Positions 43,174 through 52,098 of a stretch of 64,000 nt of DNA are shown piece by piece (within the stretch, counting starts at the first letter, position 1; each line of letters opens with the position of its first letter). The DNA comes from an uncultured Lachnospiraceae bacterium. Its GTDB lineage: Bacteria > Bacillota > Clostridia > Lachnospirales > Lachnospiraceae. Position numbers and translations under genes: made by a program. The stretch lies in the NCBI GenBank assembly GCA_947626795.1, contig CANQTH010000004.1:1-64000 (forward strand). Reading direction: 5' to 3'. Under the pieces are notes generated by a model that was not told the origin of the DNA, searched no databases, and saw only the letters and a list, made by a program, of their open reading frames with translations.

Positions 43174-43674
43174 CTATCCCTTGCTTTTCTTCGCGCTCCC
43201 TTTCACCATTTCCGTGCTGGCGCCCGCGTCGCCCTTTTCCCCGACCGGAGCCTGCCCCTTCACTTTCCCTAAAAGCGCGTCCTCCAAAGCCGCCTCCAGC
43301 TTCGCCTTGTTCAAGAGCAGCTCCCGGTTCTCACGCTCTAAGTCCGTCGTCGCCTTATCGCTGCTCTCCTCCTTGATCTGGGCCGAGATCAGCTCGTGCT
43401 TCAGCTCATAGATCTCCTTGTCCCGATCCTTCAAGTCCTGCTCCAGGCGCTCGGCCTGCTCCTTCGCCTTAAAATAATCGTCCGCGATATTCAGCTCCAC
43501 CAGCGTCGCCTTCATATCCATCGGGAAGCGCCGGAACTGCTCCATCTCGTTAAATTCGTTGATCTTATTATTAATATAATTCGCGACTTTCTGCAGATAA
43601 TTCTCACTTTCGTAACCGCTTAACGTGTAAATCTTCCCGCCGATCAAAACATCGGCATTGGTCTTCGTCGACAT
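43174..43674 (-). CDS. zapA: Cell division protein ZapA
   Basis: 166 residues from ATG at 43674 (AGAGGATGGG upstream). The N-terminal ZapA domain (about 1-75) has NADVLIGGKIYTLSGYESEN and VANYINNKINEF. A long coiled coil follows (about 70-140) and then a Lys/Gly/Ala tail. ZapA bundles FtsZ filaments. The coiled coil is longer than in the 85-residue Bacillus protein, a form common in Lachnospiraceae. It ends 3 bp before the U32 start. Confidence 0.9.
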   Translation of the reverse strand: MSTKTNADVLIGGKIYTLSGYESENYLQKVANYINNKINEFNEMEQFRRFPMDMKATLVELNIADDYFKAKEQAERLEQDLKDRDKEIYELKHELISAQIKEESSDKATTDLERENRELLLNKAKLEAALEDALLGKVKGQAPVGEKGDAGASTEMVKGSAKKSKG

Positions 43675-43806
43675 AACCCATCCTCTCCCGGTATCCTGCC
43701 CGCGTCCTTCGCGCCGCGGCGTCTTCCATTCCTTCTTCCGCAACGGCGCATTCCCGCCCGCTGCGTCTCTTCTTCCATTATAACGATTTCCCGCAGAAAA
43801 ACAATA

Positions 43807-44799
43807 CTATTTTGCAATTCCAAAATGCCGGTACGCAAAATCCGTCACGACGCGCCCCTTGGGCGTGCGGTTGATGAAGCCGTTTTTCACGAGATAAGGC
43901 TCGTACACGTCCTCGATCGTCCCGGAATCCTCGCCCAACGCCGCCGAGAGTGTGTCAAGCCCCACCGGGCCTCCCTGGAACTTCTCGATCATCGTCGTCA
44001 AGATGTTCCGGTCATTCTGGTCTAAGCCAAGCTTGTCCACCTCCAGCAGATCCAGGGCGAACGCGGCGACCTCCTTCGTAACTTTCCCGTCGTATTTCAC
44101 CTGCGCGAAATCGCGCACCCGCTTTAGCAGGCGGTTCGCAAGCCTCGGCGTCCCGCGCGAGCGCCTTGCCAGCTCGAACGCGCCTTCCCCGTCGATCTCA
44201 ACTTCCAGCTTCCTGGCGGAATGGAGGATGATGGACTTTAATTCCTCCGGGCTGTAAAATTCCAGATGCTGCACCACGCCGAATCGGTCGCGCAAAGGCG
44301 CCGACAAGAGGCCCGCCCGCGTCGTCGCGCCCACCAGCGTAAAATGGGGCAGATCCAGGCGGATGGAACGCGCCGACGTCCCTTTTCCGATCATGATGTC
44401 GATCGCGTAATCCTCCATGGCCGGGTAAAGCACTTCCTCCACCTGGCGGTTGAGCCTGTGGATCTCGTCCACGAACAGGACGTCCCCTTCCTTTAAGCCG
44501 CTTAAAACGGCGGCCATCTCCCCCGGCTTCCCGATCGCCGGGCCGGAAGTGACCTTCATATGCACGCCCATCTCATTGGCGATGATCCCCGCCAGCGTAG
44601 TCTTCCCAAGCCCCGGCGGCCCGTAGAACAGCACATGGTCCAGCGGCTCCTTGCGCTGCTTCGCCGCCTCGATATATACCTTTAATGTTTGTTTCGTTTT
44701 TTCCTGCCCGATATATTCTTCCAGGCACTGCGGCCGCAAGCCCGTCTCAAGGCCCCGGTCTTCCTCCTGTATCTGGGTGGAGATCACTCGTTTTTCCAT
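43807..44799 (-). CDS. ruvB: Holliday junction branch migration ATPase RuvB
   Basis: 330 residues from ATG at 44799 (GGAAGGA upstream; a TTG lies three codons earlier). Walker [10 protein letters not shown] is near 58-66, Walker [10 protein letters not shown] near 107-115, sensor motif GATTRAG near 158, and the C-terminal winged helix shows [16 protein letters not shown]. The hexameric motor drives branch migration with RuvA. It starts 22 bp after the ruvA stop. ruvC is absent here, as in most Firmicutes, where RecU resolves junctions. Confidence 0.98.
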   Translation of the reverse strand: MEKRVISTQIQEEDRGLETGLRPQCLEEYIGQEKTKQTLKVYIEAAKQRKEPLDHVLFYGPPGLGKTTLAGIIANEMGVHMKVTSGPAIGKPGEMAAVLSGLKEGDVLFVDEIHRLNRQVEEVLYPAMEDYAIDIMIGKGTSARSIRLDLPHFTLVGATTRAGLLSAPLRDRFGVVQHLEFYSPEELKSIILHSARKLEVEIDGEGAFELARRSRGTPRLANRLLKRVRDFAQVKYDGKVTKEVAAFALDLLEVDKLGLDQNDRNILTTMIEKFQGGPVGLDTLSAALGEDSGTIEDVYEPYLVKNGFINRTPKGRVVTDFAYRHFGIAK

Positions 44800-44821
44800 G
44801 GAATACAATCCTTCCCGCGCC

Positions 44822-45433
44822 TTACAAGGACGACATCTGCCTGAGGGCTTCCTTCAATACTTCCTCCACCGTCATGTCCGGGGCAATCTCTATGCCGTTT
44901 ACCGCCTTTAACGCCTCCGATGAGGAATAGCCCAGGGCGGCCAGCGCCTGGACCGCGTCGCCCCGCACGCCCGACATGGCGTCCGCCTGCCGCTGCCCCG
45001 CCTGCCCCAGCCGCTTCTCCAGCGTGTCCTCCAGGCTCAGCTTGTCCTTGAGTTCCAGGATGAGGCGCTGCGCCGTCTTGTTCCCGATCCCCGGCGCCTT
45101 CGCGATGGCTTTCGCGTCCTCCCCCAGGACGGCGAACCGCAGCTCGTCCGGCGTCAGGACCGCCAGGATGGCAAGCGCGCCCTTCGGCCCGATCCCGCTG
45201 ACGCCAAGCATCATCTGAAAGACCTCCAGGTCGTCCCTCGTCAAAAAGCCGTACAGCTCCATGGCGTCCTCTTTGATATGCAGGTAGGTATAGATCTTCA
45301 CCTCCTGCCCGATCTTCAAAAATTGATCCGTCATGCTCGCCGGGATATGGATCCGATACCCGACGCCATGCGCCTCCACGACGGCCACGCCCTCCCAGAT
45401 CTCAGCCAGCTCTCCTTTTATATATGCGTACAT
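44822..45433 (-). CDS. ruvA: Holliday junction DNA-binding protein RuvA
   Basis: 203 residues from ATG at 45433 (GGAGAGGC upstream). OB domain at 1-62 ([25 protein letters not shown]), helix-hairpin-helix pair at about 70-130 ([34 protein letters not shown]) and the C-terminal RuvB-binding domain at about 150-203 ([14 protein letters not shown]). It tetramerises on four-way junctions and loads RuvB. Its start codon lies inside the 3' end of miaB, so the two are coupled. Confidence 0.97.
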   Translation of the reverse strand: MYAYIKGELAEIWEGVAVVEAHGVGYRIHIPASMTDQFLKIGQEVKIYTYLHIKEDAMELYGFLTRDDLEVFQMMLGVSGIGPKGALAILAVLTPDELRFAVLGEDAKAIAKAPGIGNKTAQRLILELKDKLSLEDTLEKRLGQAGQRQADAMSGVRGDAVQALAALGYSSSEALKAVNGIEIAPDMTVEEVLKEALRQMSSL

Positions 45434-46875
45434 GCTGCCTCTCCGTAAAAATAAAACCCCTTGCACTCCCGCAGCCTCACCGGGACGATCTTCCCGACCA
45501 GGTCCTTTGTCCCCGGGAAATGCACGATGTAATTATTGCCCATGCGCCCCGTCACAAGGGAGGCGTCCTGCTCGTTCACCTCTTCTGCCAGCACGGGAGC
45601 GACCTGCCCGACGAGCGCGCCCGCCCGCTTAGAAGACGCGCGCTGCACTTCTTCTAACAGGCGGCTGAAACGCTCCTTCGCCACGCCGTCCGGCACCTGC
45701 CCCTCCATCGAGGCGGCTGAAGTTCCCGTCCGTTTTGAGTAGAGGAACGTGAACGCGCTGTCAAACCCGACTCTTTTTACCACGTCCACCGTCTCTAAAA
45801 AATCTTCTTCCGTTTCCCCGGGGAATCCCACGATAATGTCCGTCGTCAGGGCGATATCCGGCATCTCCTCCCGGATCTTCCGAACGAGCGACAGATACTG
45901 CTCCTTGTCGTAATGACGGTTCATCGCCTTTAAGATGCGGCTGCTGCCCGACTGCAAGGGAAGGTGGAGATGCCTGCATATCTTTTTCGATCTTGCCATC
46001 GTGCGGATCAGCTCGTCCGAGAGATCCTTTGGATGGGACGTCATAAAGCGGATCCGCTCGATCCCTTCTACCTTCTCAATTTCCGTAAGCAGCTCCGCGA
46101 ACGTGACAGGCTCTTCTAAGTTCTTCCCATAAGAATTGACGTTCTGCCCCAAAAGCATGACTTCCACCACGCCGTCCGCCGCCAGCCGCCCGACCTCCCG
46201 GATGATGTCCTTTGGGCTGCGGCTGCGTTCGCGCCCGCGCACATAAGGAACGATGCAATAGCTGCAGAAATTGTCGCACCCGAACATGATGTTGACGCCG
46301 GATTTGAAGGGATATTTCCGCTCCGCCGGAAGATCCTCCACAATCTCGCCCGCGTCCTCCCAAATGTCAACCACCATGCCATCCTGCTCAAAAGCGGTGT
46401 CCAGAAGCTCCGCGAATTTATAGATGTTATGCGTCCCGAACACCAGATCCACAAACCGATAGCTCTCCTGCAGCCTGCGCACCACGCCCGGCTCCTGCAT
46501 CATGCAGCCGCACAGCGCGATCTTCATATGGGGATGCTTCTTCTTGTAGGCGTTTAAATACCCAAGACGCCCCCAGACCTTGTTGTTGGCGTTTTCTCTC
46601 ACCGTGCAGGTATTGTAGACCACAAGATCCGCCTCCTCGCTGTCGGAAAGCTCGTAGCCCGCCGACGCCAGGATGCCGGAAAGCTTTTCGGAATCCCGCG
46701 CGTTCATCTGGCAGCCCATGTTAAATACGCAGGCCTTCGGCTTGCGCCCATGCCGCTTCTCAAATTCTTCTGTGTGCCGACGGCACCGCTCGATGAAATA
46801 ATACTGCCGCTCCGGCTCCTGCGCCGGGGGCTGCGGCTGCAGGCCTGCCCCGCAAAACTCTGTCTTCTGATCCAT
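45418..46875 (-). CDS. miaB: tRNA-2-methylthio-N6-isopentenyladenosine synthase MiaB
   Basis: 485 residues. The N-terminal UPF0004 domain has FNMGCQMNARDSEK and GCMMQEPGV. The radical-SAM core has the CxxxCxxC motif in GCDNFCSYCIVPYVRGRERSR (split by the loop). The C-terminal TRAM domain has GNNYIVHFPG. It adds a methylthio group to i6A37 of tRNAs reading U-starting codons and uses two [4Fe-4S] clusters. It has an N-terminal extension of about 40 residues, usual in clostridia. mutS and mutL, its common neighbours, are not seen here. The 3' end overlaps ruvA by 16 bp. Confidence 0.96.
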   Translation of the reverse strand: MDQKTEFCGAGLQPQPPAQEPERQYYFIERCRRHTEEFEKRHGRKPKACVFNMGCQMNARDSEKLSGILASAGYELSDSEEADLVVYNTCTVRENANNKVWGRLGYLNAYKKKHPHMKIALCGCMMQEPGVVRRLQESYRFVDLVFGTHNIYKFAELLDTAFEQDGMVVDIWEDAGEIVEDLPAERKYPFKSGVNIMFGCDNFCSYCIVPYVRGRERSRSPKDIIREVGRLAADGVVEVMLLGQNVNSYGKNLEEPVTFAELLTEIEKVEGIERIRFMTSHPKDLSDELIRTMARSKKICRHLHLPLQSGSSRILKAMNRHYDKEQYLSLVRKIREEMPDIALTTDIIVGFPGETEEDFLETVDVVKRVGFDSAFTFLYSKRTGTSAASMEGQVPDGVAKERFSRLLEEVQRASSKRAGALVGQVAPVLAEEVNEQDASLVTGRMGNNYIVHFPGTKDLVGKIVPVRLRECKGFYFYGEAACTHI

Positions 46876-46902
46876 ATCCTTAACCTTTCCAAAACTATAC
46901 GG

Positions 46903-47814
46903 TCACGCCAGGGCATAATCCTTGTATTTCGCGACTTCTTCCAAATACTTCTGCCCGATCATGCTGATCTGCACGCCTTTCCGCGCAAGATAGCCGATGG
47001 ACATCTTTTCCTCCGACTTCAAGCGGACGGCGCAGTAAATGCTCCCGTTCAATTCCTCGCAGATGATCCCGGAGCAGAGCGTGTAGCCGTTCAGCCCCAC
47101 CATGAGATTCAGCAGGGTCGCCCGGTCGTTCGCTTTGATCAGGCGCTTGTACTGGTATGTGCTAAGCACTTCCTCGGCGAAGTAAAACGAGTTGTACTCC
47201 CCCTGCTCAAACGACAGACAGGGATATTCCCTAAGATCCTCCAGCGACACTTCCCGCTCCGCCGCCAGCGGATGCCCCTTCCATAGATACGCATAGACGC
47301 CGCAGGACAAAAGCTCATGAAATTCCAAGTCGTATTCTTCGAATAATTTCGTCAGCACCTTGCGGTTAAAGTCATTCAGGTACAAGATCCCGATCTCGCT
47401 GCGGAAGTTCCTCACGTCCTCGATCACCTCGTGGGTCTTCGTCTCATGGATGGCAAACTCGTACTCGTCCATCCCGAACTGCTTGACCATCTCCACGAAC
47501 GCCTTAACGGCGAATGTATAATGCTGCATGGAAACGCTGAATTTCTTCTTCACATTCGCCTTTTCAATGTACCGCATCTCCAACAGGCCGTACTGCTCCA
47601 CGACCTGCCTCGCGTATCCAATAAATTCCTCCCCGTCCGGCGTCAGCGTGATCCCACTCTGGGAACGCTTGAAGATCTCGATCCCGATCTCCTTCTCCAA
47701 AGAGCGGATGGACGTCGACAAGCTGGGCTGAGAAATGAACAATTTTTTCGCCGCCTCGTTCAGCGAGCTTTCGCCCGCCACGGTGATCGCATATTTTAAT
47801 TGCATTAACGTCAT
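46903..47814 (-). CDS. LysR-family transcriptional regulator
   Basis: 303 residues. Winged helix-turn-helix at 1-60 (SSLNEAAKKLFISQPSLSTS, then IRSLEKEIG), effector-binding domain at about 90-295. It begins 11 bp after proA on the same strand with GGAGAGAAAG before the ATG, so it may be carried on the proline operon transcript. LysR genes are more often divergent from their targets; here no divergent gene exists, so the target is unclear. Resemblance to the CysB/CynR-like group is only general. Confidence 0.88.
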   Translation of the reverse strand: MTLMQLKYAITVAGESSLNEAAKKLFISQPSLSTSIRSLEKEIGIEIFKRSQSGITLTPDGEEFIGYARQVVEQYGLLEMRYIEKANVKKKFSVSMQHYTFAVKAFVEMVKQFGMDEYEFAIHETKTHEVIEDVRNFRSEIGILYLNDFNRKVLTKLFEEYDLEFHELLSCGVYAYLWKGHPLAAEREVSLEDLREYPCLSFEQGEYNSFYFAEEVLSTYQYKRLIKANDRATLLNLMVGLNGYTLCSGIICEELNGSIYCAVRLKSEEKMSIGYLARKGVQISMIGQKYLEEVAKYKDYALA

Positions 47815-47825
47815 GTCTTTCTCTC

Positions 47826-49076
47826 CTACGGCCGGACCTGCCCGTTCCCATAAATGACATATTTTGTGCTTGTCAGCTCCTTTAGCCCCATCGGCCCCCT
47901 CGCATGGAGCTTCTGAGTGCTGATGCCGATCTCCCCGCCAAACCCAAATTCAAACCCGTCCGTGAACCGGGTGGAGGCGTTCACATAGACGGCCGCCGCG
48001 TCGACCTCGTCCAAAAACCTGCGGGAACGGTCGTAATCCCTGGTAATGATGGCCTCAGAATGCCCGGTGTTGTATCGATTGATATGGGCGATCGCCTCGT
48101 CGATGCCAGAAACCGTCTTAATGGAGAGGACATAGTCCAGGTATTCCTTCCCCCAGTCCTCTTCCGTGGCCGGGACGATATCCGCGCAGGCTTCCCTGCT
48201 CGGCGCGTCCCCGCGCAGCTCCACGTTCTTCTCTTTCAGCCTCGCCGCCAGCTTCGGAAGCAGCGCGTCCTTTTCCTTCTCATGGACGACCAGGGACTCG
48301 CAGGCGTTGCACACGCCGATCCGCTGTGTCTTCGCATTGAAGATGATCTCGACCGCCATGTCAAGATCCGCGCCCTCGTCCACGTAAATATGGCAGTTCC
48401 CCGTCCCCGTCTCGATGACGGGCACCGTGGAACGCTCCACGACCGTGCGGATCAGTCCGGCCCCGCCCCGCGGGATCAGGACGTCCACGTACTGGTTCAA
48501 GCGCATAAATTCCTCCGCCGTCTCATGGCTGGTGTCCGTGATCAACTGGATGGCGTCGTCCGGCAGCCCGCATTCCGCCAGCGCTCCCTTCAAGACCTCC
48601 GTGATCGCGCGGTTGGAGTGGATCGCGTCCTTGCCGCCGCGCAGGATCACCACGTTCCCGGCCTTGAAGCACAGCCCGAACGCATCCGCCGTCACATTTG
48701 GGCGCGACTCGTAGATAATGCCGATCACGCCTAATGGGACGCGCTTTTGCCCGATCACCAGCCCGTTCGGGCGGCGCTTCATGGAAAGGACTTCCCCGAT
48801 CGGGTCTTCCAGGCCCGCGATCTGCCTTAGCCCTTCCGCCATCTGCCCGATCCTGCCTTCCGTCAATTGCAGGCGGTCAACGAGCGCGGGCGGCATCCCG
48901 TTTCCCCGCGCGTTGTCAAGATCTCTCCCGTTGGCCTCTAAGATCTCATCCTTCCGTTTTATCAGAAGCTCCGCGGCCGTTTCCAACGCCTGGTTCTTTT
49001 CCCCTGTAGAAAGAGTCCGCATCGCCGCCTCCGCCGCTTTCGCCTTCTCCCCAATCTGCTTTAATGTCAATTCCAT
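47826..49076 (-). CDS. proA: Gamma-glutamyl phosphate reductase
   Basis: 416 residues from ATG at 49076, properly spaced from GGAGG; an ATG four codons upstream overlaps that site. It reduces gamma-glutamyl phosphate to glutamate semialdehyde with NADPH, the second step of proline synthesis. The aldehyde dehydrogenase fold shows [19 protein letters not shown], the catalytic region around [11 protein letters not shown] with the active Cys, and [17 protein letters not shown]. It lies in a run proB - DUF896 - fthC - proA, all on the minus strand, though proA is separated by 122 bp with a repeat copy in the gap. Confidence 0.97.
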   Translation of the reverse strand: MELTLKQIGEKAKAAEAAMRTLSTGEKNQALETAAELLIKRKDEILEANGRDLDNARGNGMPPALVDRLQLTEGRIGQMAEGLRQIAGLEDPIGEVLSMKRRPNGLVIGQKRVPLGVIGIIYESRPNVTADAFGLCFKAGNVVILRGGKDAIHSNRAITEVLKGALAECGLPDDAIQLITDTSHETAEEFMRLNQYVDVLIPRGGAGLIRTVVERSTVPVIETGTGNCHIYVDEGADLDMAVEIIFNAKTQRIGVCNACESLVVHEKEKDALLPKLAARLKEKNVELRGDAPSREACADIVPATEEDWGKEYLDYVLSIKTVSGIDEAIAHINRYNTGHSEAIITRDYDRSRRFLDEVDAAAVYVNASTRFTDGFEFGFGGEIGISTQKLHARGPMGLKELTSTKYVIYGNGQVRP

Positions 49077-49148
49077 TATGCCCTCCATTCCTCCTAAGCC
49101 TTATGGAGGCCCTCTTTTACGGATTCCCTCCTGGCTAAATCTTTGTAT

Positions 49149-49191
49149 CCTTACGGACTTTGCAGCAAGCGCAAAGTCCTAAGCTGAACTG
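49149..49191. repeat. Right-half copy of the dispersed repeat
   Basis: CCTTACGGACTTTGCAGCAA, then GCAAAGTCCTAAGCTGAACTG, matches the right half of the 145-bp unit at 35026-35342. It sits between fthC and proA. Confidence 0.75.
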
Positions 49192-49198
49192 CCGCTGT

Positions 49199-49780
49199 TT
49201 AACCGTTCTGCCCATCCCGAAAATATCGGACGCCCCGCTCCGTCGCGACCGCGTCCATCGCGACGTCCTGCGCGTCGCAGGCAAGCGCCTCCACAAGCTG
49301 CGCGCCATAGGCGACCCCGACCTTGCGGCAGCCGGGATACCTCGCAAAATACCGATCGTAATACCCCTTCCCATAGCCTATGCGGTTCCCCCTCGCGTCA
49401 AACCCGAGGCCCGGTACGAGGACGAGTGCCCCCGCCGCGCGGATCAGCCTGTCCCCGGCCGGCTCCATCACATGGAAGCTCCCTTCCTGAAACTCCCCAA
49501 GGTCCCGCACCTGGTAAAACTCCATATCCAGGCCCGCCACCCGCGGGAACGCGACGCATTTCCCCCGCTCCAGCGCTTCCGCCGCCAGAGCCAGCAGATC
49601 CGTCTCGCTCCCCAGCGGATAATAGAAATACAAGATCTCGGCCTCCTGGTACCAGGGCTGCCGCCGGATCTTTCCGCAAATCTCTTCTGAGAGACGCGCG
49701 ATCTCCGCTTCCGTAAGGCTGTCCCGCCTCTGCCGCAGGATCTTCCGGATCCGCCCTTTAGTTTGCCTTTGCGCGTCCAT
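49199..49780 (-). CDS. fthC: 5-Formyltetrahydrofolate cyclo-ligase
   Basis: 193 residues, the usual length. It converts 5-formyl-THF to 5,10-methenyl-THF with ATP, clearing an inhibitory folate. The N-terminal basic ATP-site region (KGRIRKILRQRRDSL) and the C-terminal signature GLGFDARGNRIGYGKGYYDR are clear. The start ATG follows GGAGAAA and overlaps the 3' end of the DUF896 gene by 23 bp. Its place inside a proline operon probably reflects cotranscription rather than shared metabolism. Confidence 0.94.
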   Translation of the reverse strand: MDAQRQTKGRIRKILRQRRDSLTEAEIARLSEEICGKIRRQPWYQEAEILYFYYPLGSETDLLALAAEALERGKCVAFPRVAGLDMEFYQVRDLGEFQEGSFHVMEPAGDRLIRAAGALVLVPGLGFDARGNRIGYGKGYYDRYFARYPGCRKVGVAYGAQLVEALACDAQDVAMDAVATERGVRYFRDGQNG

Positions 49781-49979
49781 ATTTTTCTCCTAAGTTCTCC
49801 ACCGACCCGTCCGGGGCCACCATGTCGATCTGATCAAGCTGCGCGCGCAGGTTGCGCCGTATGTTCGCAAGGAACTCCTCGCGCAGCAGGGCCTGTTCCT
49901 TCCTTTCCGCCTCGGTCAGCCCCTCGGCCTTCGACTTTCTCGCCAGGGCGTTGATCCGGTCTATCTTTTTTTGATCCAT
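49758..49979 (-). CDS. DUF896/UPF0291 family protein (YnzC-like)
   Basis: 73 residues. It shows the family's helical N-terminus (KKIDRINALARKSKAEGLTE, AERKEQALLREEFL) and short basic tail. Bacillus YnzC is a small two-helix protein of unknown role, linked to the SOS-controlled yneA operon. Coding overlap with fthC on one side and closeness to proB (24 bp) on the other show it belongs to this operon. The start has GGAGGGAAGG upstream. Confidence 0.93.
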   Translation of the reverse strand: MDQKKIDRINALARKSKAEGLTEAERKEQALLREEFLANIRRNLRAQLDQIDMVAPDGSVENLGEKYGRAKAN

Positions 49980-50003
49980 CGGTCCTTCCCTCCACTGCCG
50001 CTC

Positions 50004-50849
50004 CTAATTTATGCTTTTCTCAATGAAATCCGCGATATAAAAATCTTCGTTCCAATGCTCCTTAAAGAGCGTCCCGACAAAATTCCCCTCGAAGATCCGA
50101 TGCAGGATGCCCACGTCCGCGCCGTTCGCAATGATCATGTCCGCGCCGGAGAGCGTGGCGATCTTCGCCGCCGTGATCTTCGTCTCCATGCCGCCCGTGC
50201 CTACGTCGCTCCCCGTCGAGCTTTTCGCCATGGCAAGCACATCCCCGTCCAGCTCGTCCACGACCTTGACAAGCTCCGCTTCCGGGTTCTTGTGCGGGTC
50301 GTCTGTGAACAGCCCGTCAATATCCGACAGCAGGATCAGAAGATCGGCCCCAATGAGGGACGCCACGATCGCGGACAGCGTGTCGTTGTCCCCGAACTGC
50401 ATCTCGTACGTCGATACTGTGTCATTCTCATTCACGATCGGAATGACGCCTAAGTGGAACAGCTCCTCGAAGGTATTTTGCGCGTTCTTCCGCGAGACGT
50501 TGTTCAGCATCGTCCCCTTCGTCATCAGAACCTGCCCCGCCGTCTGATGGTATTCGGAAAACATTTTCTGATACGTCATCATCAGCCTCGCCTGCCCGAC
50601 GGACGCGCACGCCTGCTTCGTGGAGATCCCCTCGGGCGGCTCTGTCAAGCCGATCGCCTTGCGTCCCACCGCGATCGCGCCGGAACTCACCAGGCAGACG
50701 TCGATCCCCTGGTTGCGGATATCGCAAAGCTCCCGCACCAATTTTTCTAATTTCCCAAAATTCAGGTTTCCCGTCGCCTCATGGTTCAGGGATGAGGATC
50801 CGATCTTTACCACGACCCTCTTTTTCTTCCTGAAATAATCGCTTTCCAT
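50004..50849 (-). CDS. proB: Glutamate 5-kinase
   Basis: 281 residues from ATG at 50849; the frame opens 31 codons earlier without a better site. The amino-acid kinase fold shows VVKIGSSSLNHE, LVSSGAIAVGRK, NENDTVST and GTGGMETKI. It phosphorylates glutamate at the start of proline synthesis and is the target of proline feedback. The C-terminal PUA domain of E. coli ProB is missing; the protein stops after the kinase domain, as in many clostridia. It is first in the proB-DUF896-fthC-proA gene order and has a near-consensus promoter at 50958-50986. Confidence 0.96.
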   Translation of the reverse strand: MESDYFRKKKRVVVKIGSSSLNHEATGNLNFGKLEKLVRELCDIRNQGIDVCLVSSGAIAVGRKAIGLTEPPEGISTKQACASVGQARLMMTYQKMFSEYHQTAGQVLMTKGTMLNNVSRKNAQNTFEELFHLGVIPIVNENDTVSTYEMQFGDNDTLSAIVASLIGADLLILLSDIDGLFTDDPHKNPEAELVKVVDELDGDVLAMAKSSTGSDVGTGGMETKITAAKIATLSGADMIIANGADVGILHRIFEGNFVGTLFKEHWNEDFYIADFIEKSIN

Positions 50850-50957
50850 CGTAATCGTTCCCTGCCCTCCCGCATCCGCGCGCCGCCGCTCCGGCAATCC
50901 GCCAGGCCTTGGCGCCTTCCGCGCCGTTTTACCGTAAGTCAATTTATCGGCAAGGAC

Positions 50958-50986
50958 ATTATAACCGATTCTAATTTTACTTGCAA
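50958..50986 (-). promoter_or_regulatory. Promoter of proB
   Basis: Minus-strand TTGCAA (50981-50986), a 17-bp spacer and TATAAT (50958-50963). The sequence around the -10 (GGTTATAATGTCCTT) is the same as in the asp23 promoter. Confidence 0.72.
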
Positions 50987-51015
50987 CTTATTTTCACGGC
51001 TCCGCGTAACCCATC

Positions 51016-51118
51016 GTAACGATTCAGCCTTTGGCAAAGAGCCGGATTCCCTCTCGGCAAAATTTACACATTCCTATGGACTTTGCGGCAAGCGCAAAGT
51101 CCTGGGCCAAACGATTAC
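51016..51118. repeat. Diverged full-length copy of the dispersed repeat
   Basis: Starts GTAACGATTCAGCC and ends GGGCCAAACGATTACG. It contains the TTTGGCAAAGAGCCGGATTCC and GGACTTTGC...GCAAAGTCC segments of the 145-bp unit but lacks the 5' half of the large hairpin. Outer arms are changed on both sides (CAG to CGA, CTG to CGA). Confidence 0.8.
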
Positions 51119-51133
51119 GTTCCTTTGTAACTC

Positions 51134-51161
51134 AAAAAAATCCCCCGCCTTGCGGCGGGGG
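51134..51161 (-). terminator. rnf operon terminator
   Basis: CCCCCGCC and GGCGGGGG form an 8-bp GC stem with a TTGC loop. On the minus strand it is followed by ATTTTTTTG. It lies about 90 bp beyond rnfB, after a short repeat copy. Confidence 0.9.
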
Positions 51162-51186
51162 CGGATCCCATCTTAGCGGGATCTTT

Positions 51187-51218
51187 GTAACAGCTCAGCC
51201 TTGCGGCTAAACTGTTAG
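51187..51218. repeat. Short palindromic repeat copy after rnfB
   Basis: GTAACAGCTCAGCCTTGCGG followed by CTAAACTGTTAG. It lies between the rnfB stop and the terminator, so it should be transcribed at the 3' end of the rnf mRNA. Confidence 0.65.
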
Positions 51219-51252
51219 GAATCTTCCTGTCCTTACGGGCATCCCATGATCT

Positions 51253-52053
51253 TCACACTGCCTTGCTGATGATCTTCTTCGGGCATTTTTCCGCGCAGGC
51301 GCCGCATCCGGTACACTTCTCATAATCAATATGCGCGACATTGTCCGTGACCGTCACGGCGTTCTGCGGGCAGTTCTTCTCGCAAAGACGGCATCCAATG
51401 CAGCCGACGCTGCAGGCCGCCATGACGTCTTTCCCCTTATCCTTGGAATTGCACTGAACCCTGTGCTTAGAATCATAGGGAACAAGCTCGATCAGGTTCT
51501 TCGGGCAGGCCGCCACGCATTTCCCGCAGGCTTTGCAGGCCTCCTCGTCCACCAGCGCGATGCCGTTCACAATGTGGATCGCGTCGAACGGACAGGCCTT
51601 CACGCAGCTCCCGTACCCCAGGCAGCCGTAATTGCAGGACTTCGCGCCGCCGTTCGGGATGAACGCCATCGCCGCGCAGTCCTCCACGCCGCTGTATTTA
51701 TAATCCTGCTTCCCTTTCTCGCAATCCCCGGCGCATTTCACGAACGCGACCTTCCGCGTCCCTTCTTCCGCGGCCACTCCCATGATCTCCCCGACCAGGG
51801 ACGCGACGGGCGCGCCGCCCACCGGGCATTGGTTCACCGGGGCCTCGCCCTTCACGATCGCCGCCGCCAAGCCGGAACATCCGGCATATCCGCAGCCGCC
51901 GCAGTTATTTCCCGGAAGGACGCCAAGGATCGCTTCCTCCCTCTCATCTACCTCAACCTTGAACTTCTCCCCGAAGATCCCCAGGAAAAAGCCAAGGAAA
52001 ATGCCTGTTCCGCCCACGACCGCCGCGGCAATGGCAATTGCTACTATATCCAT
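51253..52053 (-). CDS. rnfB: Rnf complex subunit B (polyferredoxin)
   Basis: 266 residues from ATG at 52053, the start best spaced from AGGAGG; two ATGs upstream are too close or too far. A membrane helix at the N-terminus (about 1-25) is followed by the GCGYAGC four-Cys motif (about 48-75) and three pairs of ferredoxin-type clusters (CLGYGSCVKACP, CKACGKCVAACP, CIGCRLCEKNCP, CTGCGACAEKCP). It is the entry point for ferredoxin electrons on the cytoplasmic side. The last gene of the rnfCDGEAB operon. Confidence 0.95.
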   Translation of the reverse strand: MDIVAIAIAAAVVGGTGIFLGFFLGIFGEKFKVEVDEREEAILGVLPGNNCGGCGYAGCSGLAAAIVKGEAPVNQCPVGGAPVASLVGEIMGVAAEEGTRKVAFVKCAGDCEKGKQDYKYSGVEDCAAMAFIPNGGAKSCNYGCLGYGSCVKACPFDAIHIVNGIALVDEEACKACGKCVAACPKNLIELVPYDSKHRVQCNSKDKGKDVMAACSVGCIGCRLCEKNCPQNAVTVTDNVAHIDYEKCTGCGACAEKCPKKIISKAV

Positions 52054-52098
52054 ATCCATTCCTCCTATCATCGTCACAGTTTGGCTTGCACGCGCAGT

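Larger units (their letters stand above)
50850..51252. other. Intergenic region between proB and rnfB
   Basis: This 403-bp gap holds the proB promoter, two copies of the dispersed repeat (51016-51118 and 51187-51218) and the rnf terminator (51134-51161) between them. I see no gene in it. Confidence 0.7.
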
